Below, one piece after another: positions 42,218 through 50,808 of a stretch of DNA of 64,000 bases. The stretch spans positions 186,001 to 250,000 of the forward strand of contig CAXXDH010000002.1 in the NCBI GenBank assembly GCA_963677785.2, given 5' to 3'. The position numbers were made by a program, and so were the translations under genes. The notes beneath the pieces were generated by a model that did no database searches, was not told the origin of the DNA, and saw nothing but the letters and a program-made list of their open reading frames with translations. The first letter of the stretch is position 1. Each line of letters opens with the position of its first letter. This stretch comes from G963665495 sp963677785 (GTDB taxonomy: Bacteria > Desulfobacterota > Desulfovibrionia > Desulfovibrionales > Desulfovibrionaceae).

Positions 42218-42859
42218 TTGGGTCAGAAAGTCCATCCATACGGGTTCCGGCTCGGGTACAATAAAAACTGGCTGTCCCGTTGGTACAGCAAGAAAGAGTA
42301 TCCGGTGTACGTATATGAGGATCACAAAATCCGCAAATACGTTAAAAAGCAGTTGTATCATGCGGGGATCTCCAAAATTGAGATTGAAAGAGCCGGCGGC
42401 AAGATTCGCATCATTCTCTACACCATGCGCCCCGGCATTGTTATCGGTCGCAAAGGCGTCGAGATTGAAAAAATCCGCATGGACTTGCGTCGCAAGTTCA
42501 ACCGCGAATTTAATATTGAAGTAAACGAAATACGGCGTCCCGAAGTCGATGCCCAGCTTATTGCGGAAAATATCGCCATGCAGCTGGAACGCCGCGTCGC
42601 GTTTCGTCGTGCCATGAAGCGTACGGTGGGCCTGGCCCGTAAGTTCGGCGCCGAAGGGATCAAAGTATCCTGTGCCGGACGTCTGGCTGGAGCTGAAATC
42701 GCTCGCTCCGAATGGTACAGAGACGGACGTGTACCGCTTCAGACACTTCGTGCCGATCTGGACTACGGCCTTGCCGAAGCCCGTACAACGTACGGAATCA
42801 TCGGCGTCAAGGTCTGGATTTTCAAAGGGGTCATTCTTGACCATGAGGTGGAATCGTAA
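42218..42859 (+). CDS. rpsC: 30S ribosomal protein S3 (TTG start)
   Basis: 213 residues beginning (M)GQKVHPYGFRLGYNK, with the KH-domain RPGIVIGRKGVEIEKIR. The first codon is TTG at 42218, supported by GGGAGG upstream and by the invariant GQKVHP N-terminus: no ATG or GTG would fit. Stop and the rplP start overlap (TAATG at 42857-42861). Confidence 0.98.
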   Translation: MGQKVHPYGFRLGYNKNWLSRWYSKKEYPVYVYEDHKIRKYVKKQLYHAGISKIEIERAGGKIRIILYTMRPGIVIGRKGVEIEKIRMDLRRKFNREFNIEVNEIRRPEVDAQLIAENIAMQLERRVAFRRAMKRTVGLARKFGAEGIKVSCAGRLAGAEIARSEWYRDGRVPLQTLRADLDYGLAEARTTYGIIGVKVWIFKGVILDHEVES

Positions 42860-43272
42860 TGCTGAGTCCCAAAAAGGTAAAATTCCGCAAAAGCCAAAAG
42901 CTGCGTCTCCGCGGAAAAGCCTTGCGCGGAAATCATGTTGCTTTTGGCGACATCGGCATCAAGGCTTTGGAACATGGAAAATTGACGAATCAGCAGATCG
43001 AATCCGCTCGTGTCGCCATGATGCGTCACATCAAACGCGGTGGTAAAGTCTGGATTCGTGTATTTCCCGATCGTCCGGTTACTGCAAAGCCCGCTGAAGT
43101 TCGTCAAGGTAAAGGTAAAGGTGCACCCGTAGGCTGGTGTGCTCCGGTTAAACCCGGACGTATCCTCTACGAGATCAAAGGCGTCAGCATTGAGCTTGCC
43201 AAGGAAGCCCTTTCCAGGGCCGCCCACAAGCTTCCAATCAAGACTGCCATTGTTTTAAAAGAAGGGGTTTAA
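42859..43272 (+). CDS. rplP: 50S ribosomal protein L16
   Basis: 137 residues; MLSPKKVKFRKSQKLRL start and the GKGAPVGWCAPVKPGRILYEI loop (usually GKGxPxxWVA), ALSRAAHKLPIKT. It binds near the A-site tRNA elbow. It overlaps the rpsC stop by one base, which implies translational coupling. Confidence 0.98.
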   Translation: MLSPKKVKFRKSQKLRLRGKALRGNHVAFGDIGIKALEHGKLTNQQIESARVAMMRHIKRGGKVWIRVFPDRPVTAKPAEVRQGKGKGAPVGWCAPVKPGRILYEIKGVSIELAKEALSRAAHKLPIKTAIVLKEGV

Positions 43273-43275
43273 GAC

Positions 43276-43473
43276 ATGCGCGCGAGCGAAATGAGAAAAC
43301 TCTCCGTGCCCGAGCTCCAGGAAAAGCTTTCCGGCTTTCGTGAGGAGTTCTTCAATCTTCGTTTCAGGCACGCCACCGCGCAGCTCGAAAACACCGCCAA
43401 GCTGCCTGAGGTCAAACGCGCAATCGCGCGGGTGCTTACTGTCCTAAAGGAAAAAGAAGAGAAAGGTGCGTAA
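43276..43473 (+). CDS. rpmC: 50S ribosomal protein L29
   Basis: 65 residues: MRASEMRKLSVPELQEKL and FNLRFRHATAQLENTAKL with a Lys/Glu-rich end. A two-helix protein at the tunnel exit, part of the trigger factor and SRP docking site with L23. Three-base gap from rplP. Confidence 0.97.
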   Translation: MRASEMRKLSVPELQEKLSGFREEFFNLRFRHATAQLENTAKLPEVKRAIARVLTVLKEKEEKGA

Positions 43474-43476
43474 CCA

Positions 43477-43740
43477 ATGGCCGTGTACGCGAGTAAAAAC
43501 AAAAGAAGGCTGGTAGGCCTGGTGGTGAGCGACAAGAACGACAAAACCATTGTAGTTCGGGTTGAAACCTTGGTCAAGCATCCGCTTTACAAGAAATACA
43601 TCCGTCGTCACAAAAAATTCATGGCTCATGATCCGAGCAATGAGTGCCAGATCGGCGACAAAGTATGTATCGTAGAGTCAAGGCCGCTTTCTAGCCGTAA
43701 GCGCTGGCATCTCGAGGAAGTCCTCGAGAAAGCAGTGTAG
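43477..43740 (+). CDS. rpsQ: 30S ribosomal protein S17
   Basis: 87 residues; RLVGLVVSDKNDKTIVVRVET and CQIGDKVCIVESRPLSSRKRW are family hallmarks. OB-fold primary binder of 16S rRNA. It starts 3 bases after rpmC and closes the S10 operon part. Confidence 0.98.
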   Translation: MAVYASKNKRRLVGLVVSDKNDKTIVVRVETLVKHPLYKKYIRRHKKFMAHDPSNECQIGDKVCIVESRPLSSRKRWHLEEVLEKAV

Positions 43741-43749
43741 GGGTTTTCC

Positions 43750-44118
43750 ATGATACAAGTAGAGAGTCAACTGGATGTGGCGGACAATTCGGGCGCCAAG
43801 AGGGTCGCTTGCCTGAAGGTTTTGGGTGGAAGCCGTCGGCGTTACGCTACTGTCGGCGACATCATTGTGATCTCTGTTAAAGAGGCAATGCCCCATTCTA
43901 AGGTGAAAAAGGGCGACGTGATGAAGGCCGTTGTCGTACGGACCAAAAAAGAACTTCGTCGTAACGACGGTTCTTACATTCGGTTCGATAATAACTCGGC
44001 AGTAATCTTGAACAACCAGAACGAGCCAGTGGGTACCCGTATTTTTGGACCCGTAGCTCGTGAGCTCCGGCAGAGAAACTTCATGAAAATCGTTTCTCTG
44101 GCACCCGAAGTGCTTTAG
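43750..44118 (+). CDS. rplN: 50S ribosomal protein L14
   Basis: 122 residues: MIQVESQLDVADNSGAKRVAC, then RRYATVGDIIVISVKEA and the GTRIFGPVARELRQRNFMKI block. Intersubunit bridge protein. First gene of the classical spc operon, here 9 bases after rpsQ with no break. Confidence 0.99.
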   Translation: MIQVESQLDVADNSGAKRVACLKVLGGSRRRYATVGDIIVISVKEAMPHSKVKKGDVMKAVVVRTKKELRRNDGSYIRFDNNSAVILNNQNEPVGTRIFGPVARELRQRNFMKIVSLAPEVL

Positions 44119-44127
44119 GAAAAGACC

Positions 44128-44457
44128 ATGGAAAAGAAAAAATTCAAGATTCATCAGGACGACAAAGTCATGATCATTGCCGGTAAGGATAAGGGCAAGA
44201 TCGGAAAAGTCCTGAGGATCTATAAGAAATCTGATCGGATTCTTGTCGAGAAAGTCAACATGGTCAAGCGCCACCAGAAGGGCAATCCGTATATGCAGCA
44301 GGCTGGTGGTATTATTGAGAAGGAAGCGCCCATAGCTATTTCCAATGTTCAGGTCATATGCAACGCGTGTACAGAACCCACGCGTATCGGGTACCGGAAC
44401 ACGGATGATGGCAGAAAGGTACGTTTCTGCAAGAAGTGCAACGAAGTCATTGAGTAA
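44128..44457 (+). CDS. rplX: 50S ribosomal protein L24
   Basis: 109 residues: KVMIIAGKDKGKIGKVLRI is the KOW motif; HQKGNPYMQQAGGIIEKEAP follows. The C-terminal half has two CxxC pairs (CNAC and CKKC), a potential zinc site seen in many L24. Assembly initiator of the 50S. A 35-base gap precedes rplE. Confidence 0.98.
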   Translation: MEKKKFKIHQDDKVMIIAGKDKGKIGKVLRIYKKSDRILVEKVNMVKRHQKGNPYMQQAGGIIEKEAPIAISNVQVICNACTEPTRIGYRNTDDGRKVRFCKKCNEVIE

Positions 44458-44492
44458 GTCTTGGCGACTAGCCCGGCTTGAAGGACAAAAAC

Positions 44493-45032
44493 ATGACACG
44501 CCTTGAGACGATTTACAAAGAAAAAGTAGCCCCGGCGCTGTTCAAAGAGTTCGGATACAAGTCCGTGATGGAAATTCCGCGGATTGAAAAGATCTCCTTG
44601 AACATTGGCCTGGGTGAAGGTAGCCAGAATCACAAGCTGGTCGAAGATGCCGCAGAAGAGCTCACTCGGATTGCTGGCCAACGTGCTGTCATAACCCGCG
44701 CAAAGAAGTCTATCGCCGCATTCAAACTCCGCGAAGGAATGGCCATCGGCTCTCGCGTGACTTTGCGGCGCGACAGAATGTGGGATTTTTTGGATAAGCT
44801 TGTCAATTTCGCTTTGCCGCGAGTACGCGACTTCCGGGGCATTCCGGATCGCGGTTTTGACGGGCGCGGCAATTTTACGCTTGGTATCAAGGAACATACA
44901 ATTTTTCCTGAGATCGAAATAGATCGTGTTGAACGCGTAAAAGGGCTGAATATCACAATTGTGACGAGCGCTAACTCAGACAAGGAAAGCAAGGTGCTGC
45001 TGGATCAACTCGGCATGCCCTTCAAGAAGTAA
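44493..45032 (+). CDS. rplE: 50S ribosomal protein L5
   Basis: 179 residues, family length; RVTLRRDRMWDFLDKLV, LPRVRDFRG and FTLGIKEHTIFPEI are typical. It binds 5S rRNA and contacts P-site tRNA. ATG 44493 is chosen (AAGGA upstream); the in-frame ATG 44478 would add five residues. Confidence 0.98.
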   Translation: MTRLETIYKEKVAPALFKEFGYKSVMEIPRIEKISLNIGLGEGSQNHKLVEDAAEELTRIAGQRAVITRAKKSIAAFKLREGMAIGSRVTLRRDRMWDFLDKLVNFALPRVRDFRGIPDRGFDGRGNFTLGIKEHTIFPEIEIDRVERVKGLNITIVTSANSDKESKVLLDQLGMPFKK

Positions 45033-45042
45033 GGAGGAACAT

Positions 45043-45228
45043 GTGTCCCGCACTGCTTTAGAAGTTAAGGCGCGCAGAAAGCCCAAGTTCTCGGCCCGGA
45101 AATACAATCGTTGCGCCATCTGCGGGCGCCCACGGGCCTATATGCGCAAGTTTGGCATTTGCCGTATCTGTTTTCGAAATATGGCGCTGTCGGGTGAACT
45201 TCCCGGTGTGCGTAAGTCCAGCTGGTAA
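45043..45228 (+). CDS. rpsN: 30S ribosomal protein S14, zinc-binding type
   Basis: 61 residues, the short form. The zinc ribbon is CAICGRPRAYMRKFGICRIC (two CxxC pairs). GTG 45043 with AAGGAGGAAC upstream. Genomes that also encode a zinc-free form use it under zinc limitation; none is in this window. Confidence 0.98.
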   Translation: MSRTALEVKARRKPKFSARKYNRCAICGRPRAYMRKFGICRICFRNMALSGELPGVRKSSW

Positions 45229-45244
45229 AGGTAAGGAGCTAGCA

Positions 45245-45628
45245 ATGGCCGTCACGGATCCCATCGCGGATATGCTTACCCGCATTCGCAACGGACATCA
45301 TGCCATGAAAGGCGAGGTGTCCATCCCTAAATCCAACATGAAACTCAGTGTTGCTTCGATTCTGAAGGAAGAAGGGTACATCACGGATTTTAGTGCTGAT
45401 GAGCGGGAAATTACGATAAAATTGAAGTACTTTGAAGGCAAACCTTCCATTCTTGGTCTCAAGAAGGTGAGCAAGCCTGGCAGACGTGTTTATGTCGGCG
45501 CCAATGATATTCCTCGTGTGCAAAACGGATTGGGCATTTGTATTGTGTCCACTTCCCGTGGATTGCTCGAGGGGAGTATCGCGCAGGACAAAAATGTCGG
45601 CGGCGAAGTACTCTGCGAAATCTGGTAA
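45245..45628 (+). CDS. rpsH: 30S ribosomal protein S8
   Basis: 127 residues starting MAVTDPIADMLTRIRNG and ending with the family NVGGEVLCEIW. AAGGAGCTAGCA fixes ATG 45245; the longer frame from 45152 overlaps rpsN. It represses the spc operon in E. coli by binding mRNA near rplE; no such site was identified here. Confidence 0.98.
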   Translation: MAVTDPIADMLTRIRNGHHAMKGEVSIPKSNMKLSVASILKEEGYITDFSADEREITIKLKYFEGKPSILGLKKVSKPGRRVYVGANDIPRVQNGLGICIVSTSRGLLEGSIAQDKNVGGEVLCEIW

Positions 45629-45640
45629 CGGGGCAAGACA

Positions 45641-46177
45641 ATGTCAAGAATAGGCAAAATGATGATTACGATCCCTAAAGGGGTCGAGGTAAAGCTGAAT
45701 TCTGACGTGATTGAGGTCAAGGGACCCAAAGGAACCCTGACCACGCCCACGCATGAAAAAATTACCTATGATATTACTGATACCAGCATTGAAGTAAAAC
45801 GCGTCGATGATTCGCGTGTTGCTCGTTCTCAGCATGGTCTTCGCCGGACGTTACTGTCCAACAGCATTGAAGGCGTAAGCAAGGGGTTTGAAAAAGTGCT
45901 GGAAGTCATCGGTGTTGGTTACAAAGTTGCCGCAAAACCCAATATGGTAGAGCTTGCCGTAGGTTTTTCTCATCCAGTAAAAATGGATCTGCCCAAGGGC
46001 GTAGAAGCCAAAGTTGAAGGCAACAAATTGACCATCATGGGTGCAGACAAGCAACTTGTTGGTGAAATGGCCGCCCGTATACGCCGTGTGCGTCCGCCCG
46101 AACCCTACAAGGGCAAGGGCATCAAATACGCCGATGAGATCATTCACCGCAAGGCCGGTAAGTCCGGAGGCAAATAG
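45641..46177 (+). CDS. rplF: 50S ribosomal protein L6
   Basis: 178 residues; MSRIGKMMITIPKGVEVKL start and the C-terminal IRRVRPPEPYKGKGIKYADE motif. Two similar domains, at the factor-binding site near the sarcin-ricin loop. Normal length. Confidence 0.99.
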   Translation: MSRIGKMMITIPKGVEVKLNSDVIEVKGPKGTLTTPTHEKITYDITDTSIEVKRVDDSRVARSQHGLRRTLLSNSIEGVSKGFEKVLEVIGVGYKVAAKPNMVELAVGFSHPVKMDLPKGVEAKVEGNKLTIMGADKQLVGEMAARIRRVRPPEPYKGKGIKYADEIIHRKAGKSGGK

Positions 46178-46180
46178 ACC

Positions 46181-46543
46181 ATGAAATATACGAAAGAAGA
46201 AGCGCGTAAGCGTCGCAAGATGCGTATTCGCAAAAAGATTAGCGGCACTCCTGAACGTCCGCGTCTCGTCATCTTCCGTTCGAACACCAATATATACGGT
46301 CAGATCATTGATGATGTCGCTGGCCGTACCCTGGTGTCTCTTTCTTCGCTCACCCTTTCCAAAAAGGAATCGAGCCGTCTGAAGATGAACAAAGAGACTG
46401 CTACCAAAGTCGGTCAAGAGATCGCAAAAATGGCCAAGGTACAAAATATTGAGTCTGTGGTCTTTGATCGCAATGGCTATATTTATCACGGCTGCATCAA
46501 AGCGTTCGCCGATGGTGCTCGTGATGCAGGTTTGAAGTTTTAG
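46181..46543 (+). CDS. rplR: 50S ribosomal protein L18
   Basis: 120 residues: RIRKKISGTPERPRLVIFRS and the C-terminal DRNGYIYHGCIKAFADGAR. A 5S rRNA-binding protein with L5. It starts 3 bases after rplF. Confidence 0.98.
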   Translation: MKYTKEEARKRRKMRIRKKISGTPERPRLVIFRSNTNIYGQIIDDVAGRTLVSLSSLTLSKKESSRLKMNKETATKVGQEIAKMAKVQNIESVVFDRNGYIYHGCIKAFADGARDAGLKF

Positions 46544-46573
46544 TCGAACTACATCCGGCTAAGAGGACCCGGC

Positions 46574-47065
46574 ATGGAACAAAATGAACTCGGCCTTATT
46601 GAAAAAATTGTTTATTTAAACAGAGTAGCCAAAGTCGTCAAAGGCGGCCGGCGCTTCAGCTTCAGTGCGCTGGTTGTTGTAGGCGACGGACAAGGCAACG
46701 TCGGATACGGTCTGGGAAAAGCCCAGGAAGTCCCCGAAGCTATCCGTAAAGCAAACGAACGCGCTCGCAAAAACATGATCAGTGTTCCTTTGCTCGACGG
46801 TACGCTGCCTTATGAAACTCTCGGCCGCTATGGCGCTGGTCGTGTAATGCTTAAACCTGCTTCCAAAGGTACCGGTATCATTGCCGGCGGCCCTGTGCGT
46901 GCCATCATGGAAGCTGTTGGAGTAAATGATATTTTGACCAAGGCCATTGGAACGAACAATCCTCATAATGTGCTGCGCGCTACTATGGAAGGACTTGAGT
47001 CGTTACGGAGCGCTGAAGCTGTTGGAAAGATTCGCGGGAAACAACTCGAAACCCCGAGGAAGTAA
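46574..47065 (+). CDS. rpsE: 30S ribosomal protein S5
   Basis: 163 residues; EKIVYLNRVAKVVKGGRRFSF and GNVGYGLGKAQEVPEAIRKA are typical. It shapes the mRNA entry channel and accuracy. The site AAGAGGACC precedes ATG 46574. One base separates its stop from the rpmD start. Confidence 0.99.
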   Translation: MEQNELGLIEKIVYLNRVAKVVKGGRRFSFSALVVVGDGQGNVGYGLGKAQEVPEAIRKANERARKNMISVPLLDGTLPYETLGRYGAGRVMLKPASKGTGIIAGGPVRAIMEAVGVNDILTKAIGTNNPHNVLRATMEGLESLRSAEAVGKIRGKQLETPRK

Positions 47066-47066
47066 C

Positions 47067-47258
47067 ATGGCTCAGAAAATTCAAGTAAAACTGGTGCGCA
47101 GCCCCATAGGCTGCAACCCGTCCCAACGTGGCACCTTGCGTGCCCTGGGGTTGCGGAAGATACGCCAGGTAAGAGAATTCGACGATTGTCCTACCGTACG
47201 TGGTATGGTGTATAAAGTTAATCATTTGGTTGAGGTATCTGACGATGCAAGTGCATGA
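47067..47258 (+). CDS. rpmD: 50S ribosomal protein L30
   Basis: 63 residues: MAQKIQVKLVRSPIGCNPSQ and LRALGLRKIRQVREF; MVYKVNHLVEV. ATG 47067 gives the family length; the longer frame from 46947 overlaps rpsE. Its 3' end overlaps the rplO start by 14 bases, so the two are translationally coupled. Confidence 0.98.
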   Translation: MAQKIQVKLVRSPIGCNPSQRGTLRALGLRKIRQVREFDDCPTVRGMVYKVNHLVEVSDDASA

Positions 47259-47691
47259 TTTGTACCCCTTTCCCGAAGATCGCAAGAACAGAAGACGTAT
47301 CGGCCGCGGATCCGCTACCGGCTGGGGCTGTACTTGTGGTAAAGGTAACAAAGGCCAGAAATCCCGCGCAGGTGAAGGTATTCGTCCCGGTTTTGAGGGC
47401 GGCCAGATGCCTTTGCAACGTCGTTTGCCCAAGCGTGGTTTCAAGAATATGTTCAAGATTTCCTATGTTCCTTTGAACCTTAGCCGTTTGGTTGAGTCTT
47501 TCGAAGGAAAAAGTGTAATTTATCTTGAAGACATTTACGAACGTGGATTGTGCAAACGCGGTTCGCTGGTTAAGGTCCTCGGTGATGGTGATTTGAACGG
47601 TGCATTGACCATCGAAGCCCATCGTTTCAGTAAAGCTGCCGCCGAGAAGATTACTTCGGCCGGCGGTGAAGCAAAAACTCTGGAAGGCTAA
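47245..47691 (+). CDS. rplO: 50S ribosomal protein L15
   Basis: 148 residues: MQVHDLYPFPEDRKNRRRIG start, GSATGWGCTCGKGNKGQKSR and GGQMPLQRRLPKRGFKN. GAGGT lies ahead of ATG 47245, inside rpmD. The frame is open back to 47200 but without support. Normal length. Confidence 0.98.
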   Translation: MQVHDLYPFPEDRKNRRRIGRGSATGWGCTCGKGNKGQKSRAGEGIRPGFEGGQMPLQRRLPKRGFKNMFKISYVPLNLSRLVESFEGKSVIYLEDIYERGLCKRGSLVKVLGDGDLNGALTIEAHRFSKAAAEKITSAGGEAKTLEG

Positions 47692-47693
47692 CC

Positions 47694-49007
47694 GTGGCCC
47701 TAGCGGGAGTAGAAAGCATAGCGCGGCTGCCCGAACTAAAGAAGAAACTTCTCTGGACGTTCGGGTTGCTGGCTGTATATCGGATCGGCATCCATGTTCC
47801 TTTGCCCGGCGTAGACGCCGGCGCATTGAAAGCCTTTTTCGATCAAGCCCAAAATACACTTTTTGGGCTCTTTGATATGTTTTCAGGTGGTGGGTTAAAA
47901 AATCTTTCCATTTTTGCCCTGGGTATCATGCCCTACATTTCGGCGTCGATTATCATTCAGCTTTTGACAGTTGCATGGCCTGCGTTGAAACGTCTATCCA
48001 GTGAGGAAGGGCAGTCAGGTAGGAAAAAAATAACTCAGTACACACGGTATTTGACGGTCGGACTTACCCTGGTTCAAGGGTTTGCCATTGCCGTCGGCCT
48101 TGAAAGCATGACTGATCCGACCCAGGCACCAGTAGTACTTCAGGGGGGGTGGGCGTTTCGCTTCACGACTATGATCACCCTGACTGCAGGTACGGTTCTC
48201 ATCATGTGGCTGGGTGAACAGATCACGGAAAAAGGGTTGGGGAACGGAATATCCTTAATCATTTACGCTGGTATTGTTTCAGGACTTTTTCGTGGAACTA
48301 TGAATACGTTCCGCTTGTTGAGTACCGGTGAACTGACTATCTTTATTTTGATTTTGTTGGTCGTGATCATGGCTGCCACCCTCGCCTTTATTGTCTTCAT
48401 GGAGCGAGGACAGCGCCGGATACCCATCCAACACGCCAAAAGAATGGTAGGCAGGCGAATGATGGGGCAGCAGAACACACATTTGCCCTTGCGTGTTAAT
48501 ACGGCAGGTGTTATACCTCCAATCTTTGCATCAAGTTTGCTGATGTTCCCTGCAACCTTGGGGCAATTTTCCGATGTTCCTTTCCTAACAAGGCTTGCAT
48601 CGTACGTTGCACCGCAAACTATTTTGTATAATGTCATTTTTGTGGTGCTGATTGTGTTTTTCTGCTTTTTTTATACGGCCATAATTTTTGATCCAAAAGA
48701 TATTGCCGAGAATCTGAAAAAGCAGGGCGGCTTTATTCCTGGAATTCGGCCTGGCGCCAAAACCAAGGAATATATCGACAAGGTTTTGACTCGCATAACC
48801 TTGTGGGGTGCCTTGTATATATCTGTAGTATGTGTTTTGCCCATGGTCCTTATGGTGCAATTTAATGCGCCTTTCTACTTCGGTGGTACCGGACTGCTTA
48901 TCGTTGTAGGTGTTGCGATGGATTTCATGGGACAAATAGAGTCGTATCTTATCTCTCGACAATATGAAGGCCTGATGTCTAAAGGGCGTATGAAAGGAAG
49001 GAGATAA
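47694..49007 (+). CDS. secY: Preprotein translocase subunit SecY
   Basis: 437 residues with ten membrane segments. Family motifs: RLPELKKKLLWTFGLLAVYR, PYISASIIIQLLTV, the plug and SGGGLKNLSIFALGIMPY, and the C-terminal ITLWGALYISVVCVLP. Forms the SecYEG channel of the inner membrane. GTG 47694 with GGAAGG upstream. It ends one base before the map start. Confidence 0.99.
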   Translation: MALAGVESIARLPELKKKLLWTFGLLAVYRIGIHVPLPGVDAGALKAFFDQAQNTLFGLFDMFSGGGLKNLSIFALGIMPYISASIIIQLLTVAWPALKRLSSEEGQSGRKKITQYTRYLTVGLTLVQGFAIAVGLESMTDPTQAPVVLQGGWAFRFTTMITLTAGTVLIMWLGEQITEKGLGNGISLIIYAGIVSGLFRGTMNTFRLLSTGELTIFILILLVVIMAATLAFIVFMERGQRRIPIQHAKRMVGRRMMGQQNTHLPLRVNTAGVIPPIFASSLLMFPATLGQFSDVPFLTRLASYVAPQTILYNVIFVVLIVFFCFFYTAIIFDPKDIAENLKKQGGFIPGIRPGAKTKEYIDKVLTRITLWGALYISVVCVLPMVLMVQFNAPFYFGGTGLLIVVGVAMDFMGQIESYLISRQYEGLMSKGRMKGRR

Positions 49008-49008
49008 G

Positions 49009-49773
49009 TTGAAAAAGTTCCGAGGCGTGTTTTTAAAAAACGAATCCGAAATTGCTCTTCTCCGTGAATCCAATCGCATGGTTTCCAAGATTCTGGATGC
49101 TTTTGGAGAAGCCGTACGGCCCGGTGTTCGCACCATGGAGTTTGAGGATATTGCCCAGGAAATGTGTCGTAAGTTTGATGTGATACCTGCGTTCAAGGGG
49201 TACAATGGTTTTCCTTTTTGTTTGTGTTGCTCCGTGAATGAGGAAGTTGTTCACGGCTTTCCCTCTAGCCGCAAACTGAACGAAGGAGACATTGTAAGCC
49301 TGGATATGGGCGTAGAATACCAAGGATTTGTCGGTGACGCCGCACGAACTTTCCCAGTGGGGGAAGTATCAGAAGAGGCGACGAGTTTGATGGATGTCAC
49401 TCGTAAATCCTTGGAATTGGGAATAGAACAAGCCAAAGTCGGCAATAACTTGTACGATATCTCTGCTGCCATTCAGACTTACGTTGAGAATGAGGGATAT
49501 CATATAGTACGTCGCTTTGTGGGGCATGGCATCGGTCGCAGGATGCATGAAAAGCCCGAAGTGCCTAATTTCGTACCTGAAGGGAGAACCGGAATACCGC
49601 TTAAGGCCGGTATGGTTATCGCTATTGAACCGATGGTTACCATCGGCGACCCTGAGGTCGAGATAAAAGCAGATCGATGGACTGCAGTGACCAAAGATCG
49701 CAGCCTTGCGGCACACTTCGAGCATAGCGTGGCCCTCACCCCAGACGGGCCGATGATATTAAGTCTGTCTTAG
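49009..49773 (+). CDS. map: Methionine aminopeptidase, type I (TTG start)
   Basis: 254 residues. Metal ligands sit in LDMGVEYQGFVGDAARTF (two Asp), GHGIGRRMHEKPEVPNF (His) and MVIAIEPMV (Glu), with the last Glu near the C-terminus. Removes the initiator Met from nascent proteins. Start is TTG 49009 right after the secY stop, with GGAGATAAG overlapping the secY end. Type I short form without an N-terminal zinc extension. Confidence 0.97.
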   Translation: MKKFRGVFLKNESEIALLRESNRMVSKILDAFGEAVRPGVRTMEFEDIAQEMCRKFDVIPAFKGYNGFPFCLCCSVNEEVVHGFPSSRKLNEGDIVSLDMGVEYQGFVGDAARTFPVGEVSEEATSLMDVTRKSLELGIEQAKVGNNLYDISAAIQTYVENEGYHIVRRFVGHGIGRRMHEKPEVPNFVPEGRTGIPLKAGMVIAIEPMVTIGDPEVEIKADRWTAVTKDRSLAAHFEHSVALTPDGPMILSLS

Positions 49774-49840
49774 TCGGCGGGTATAGGCGATGGCTTAACG
49801 CCGTAAACAAGAATGAAAGTTACGTACAAGGGAGGCGGCC

Positions 49841-49954
49841 ATGAAAGTTAGGCCCTCTGTAAAGAAAATGTGTTCGAAATGCAAAATTATTAAGCGCTTT
49901 GGCGTGGTTCGGGTTATTTGTGAGAACGGCCGACACAAGCAGCGCCAAGGTTAA
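49841..49954 (+). CDS. rpmJ: 50S ribosomal protein L36
   Basis: 37 residues: MKVRPSVKKMCSKCKIIKRF then GVVRVICENGRHKQRQG. GGGAGGCGGCC precedes ATG 49841. The pattern CxxC...C...H is the zinc-binding form. It lies between map and rpsM, the usual place; infA is absent from this stretch. Confidence 0.97.
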   Translation: MKVRPSVKKMCSKCKIIKRFGVVRVICENGRHKQRQG

Positions 49955-49975
49955 GCTAGATAGCAGGAGTATATT

Positions 49976-50347
49976 GTGGCTCGTATCGCAGGCATCGAAC
50001 TTCCTAAAGGCAAAAGGCTTGATATCGCTCTGACCTATATTTACGGTATCGGGCGGTACACTGCGTTGCAGATTCTCGACAGCACTGGTGTTGACTGGAA
50101 CAAATCCACCGACGATCTTTCTGCGGAAGAAGCAAACAACATTCGTAAGGAAATTGAGACCCATCATAAGGTTGAAGGTGATCTTCGTCGCGAAGTCACC
50201 GCCAACATCAAGCGGCTGATGGATATCGGCTGTTATCGTGGTCTCCGGCATCGTCGCGGCCTACCTGTACGCGGACAACGCACGCATACCAACTCCCGTA
50301 CCCGTAAGGGACCGCGGCGTTCGGTAGTGGGCAAAAAGAAGAAATAG
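49976..50347 (+). CDS. rpsM: 30S ribosomal protein S13
   Basis: 123 residues: RIAGIELPKGKRLDIALTYI and GLRHRRGLPVRGQRTHTNSR with a basic KGPRRSVVGKKKK tail. Start GTG 49976 with GCAGGAG upstream. Forms the 30S head bridge with 50S. First gene of the alpha operon portion. Confidence 0.98.
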   Translation: MARIAGIELPKGKRLDIALTYIYGIGRYTALQILDSTGVDWNKSTDDLSAEEANNIRKEIETHHKVEGDLRREVTANIKRLMDIGCYRGLRHRRGLPVRGQRTHTNSRTRKGPRRSVVGKKKK

Positions 50348-50394
50348 GCTTCAACACCTTTTTTCGCTTTTTAACTGCTTAAGAGAGAAAAACT

Positions 50395-50784
50395 ATGGCC
50401 AGACCAAGACGTACGGCAAAGAGAAAAGAAAAGAAAAATATACCGATCGGCATAGCCCATATCAAGGCCACCTTCAACAATACGATCGTTACTTTTACGG
50501 ATACTAAAGGAAACGTAGTCAGTTGGGCCAGTTCCGGGGGCAGTGGTTTCAAAGGATCGCGCAAGAGCACTCCTTTTGCCGCTCAGACTGCAGCTGAAAC
50601 TGCTGCACGCAAAGCCCAGGATCATGGAATGCGAACCGTTGGTATTCTTGTAAAAGGACCAGGTTCCGGCAGAGAAGCCGCTATGCGGGCCATCAACCAA
50701 GTTGGTTTTAAAGTCAGCTTCATTCGCGACGTCACACCCATCCCGCATAACGGGTGCCGTCCGCCCAAGCGTCGCAGAGTCTAA
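50395..50784 (+). CDS. rpsK: 30S ribosomal protein S11
   Basis: 129 residues: IPIGIAHIKATFNNTIVTF and the C-terminal FIRDVTPIPHNGCRPPKRRRV. Binds the 690 loop of 16S rRNA near the E site. Normal length; AAGAGAGAAAAAC precedes ATG 50395. Confidence 0.99.
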   Translation: MARPRRTAKRKEKKNIPIGIAHIKATFNNTIVTFTDTKGNVVSWASSGGSGFKGSRKSTPFAAQTAAETAARKAQDHGMRTVGILVKGPGSGREAAMRAINQVGFKVSFIRDVTPIPHNGCRPPKRRRV

Positions 50785-50808
50785 CACGACGAAGAGGAGA
50801 TAAATAAG

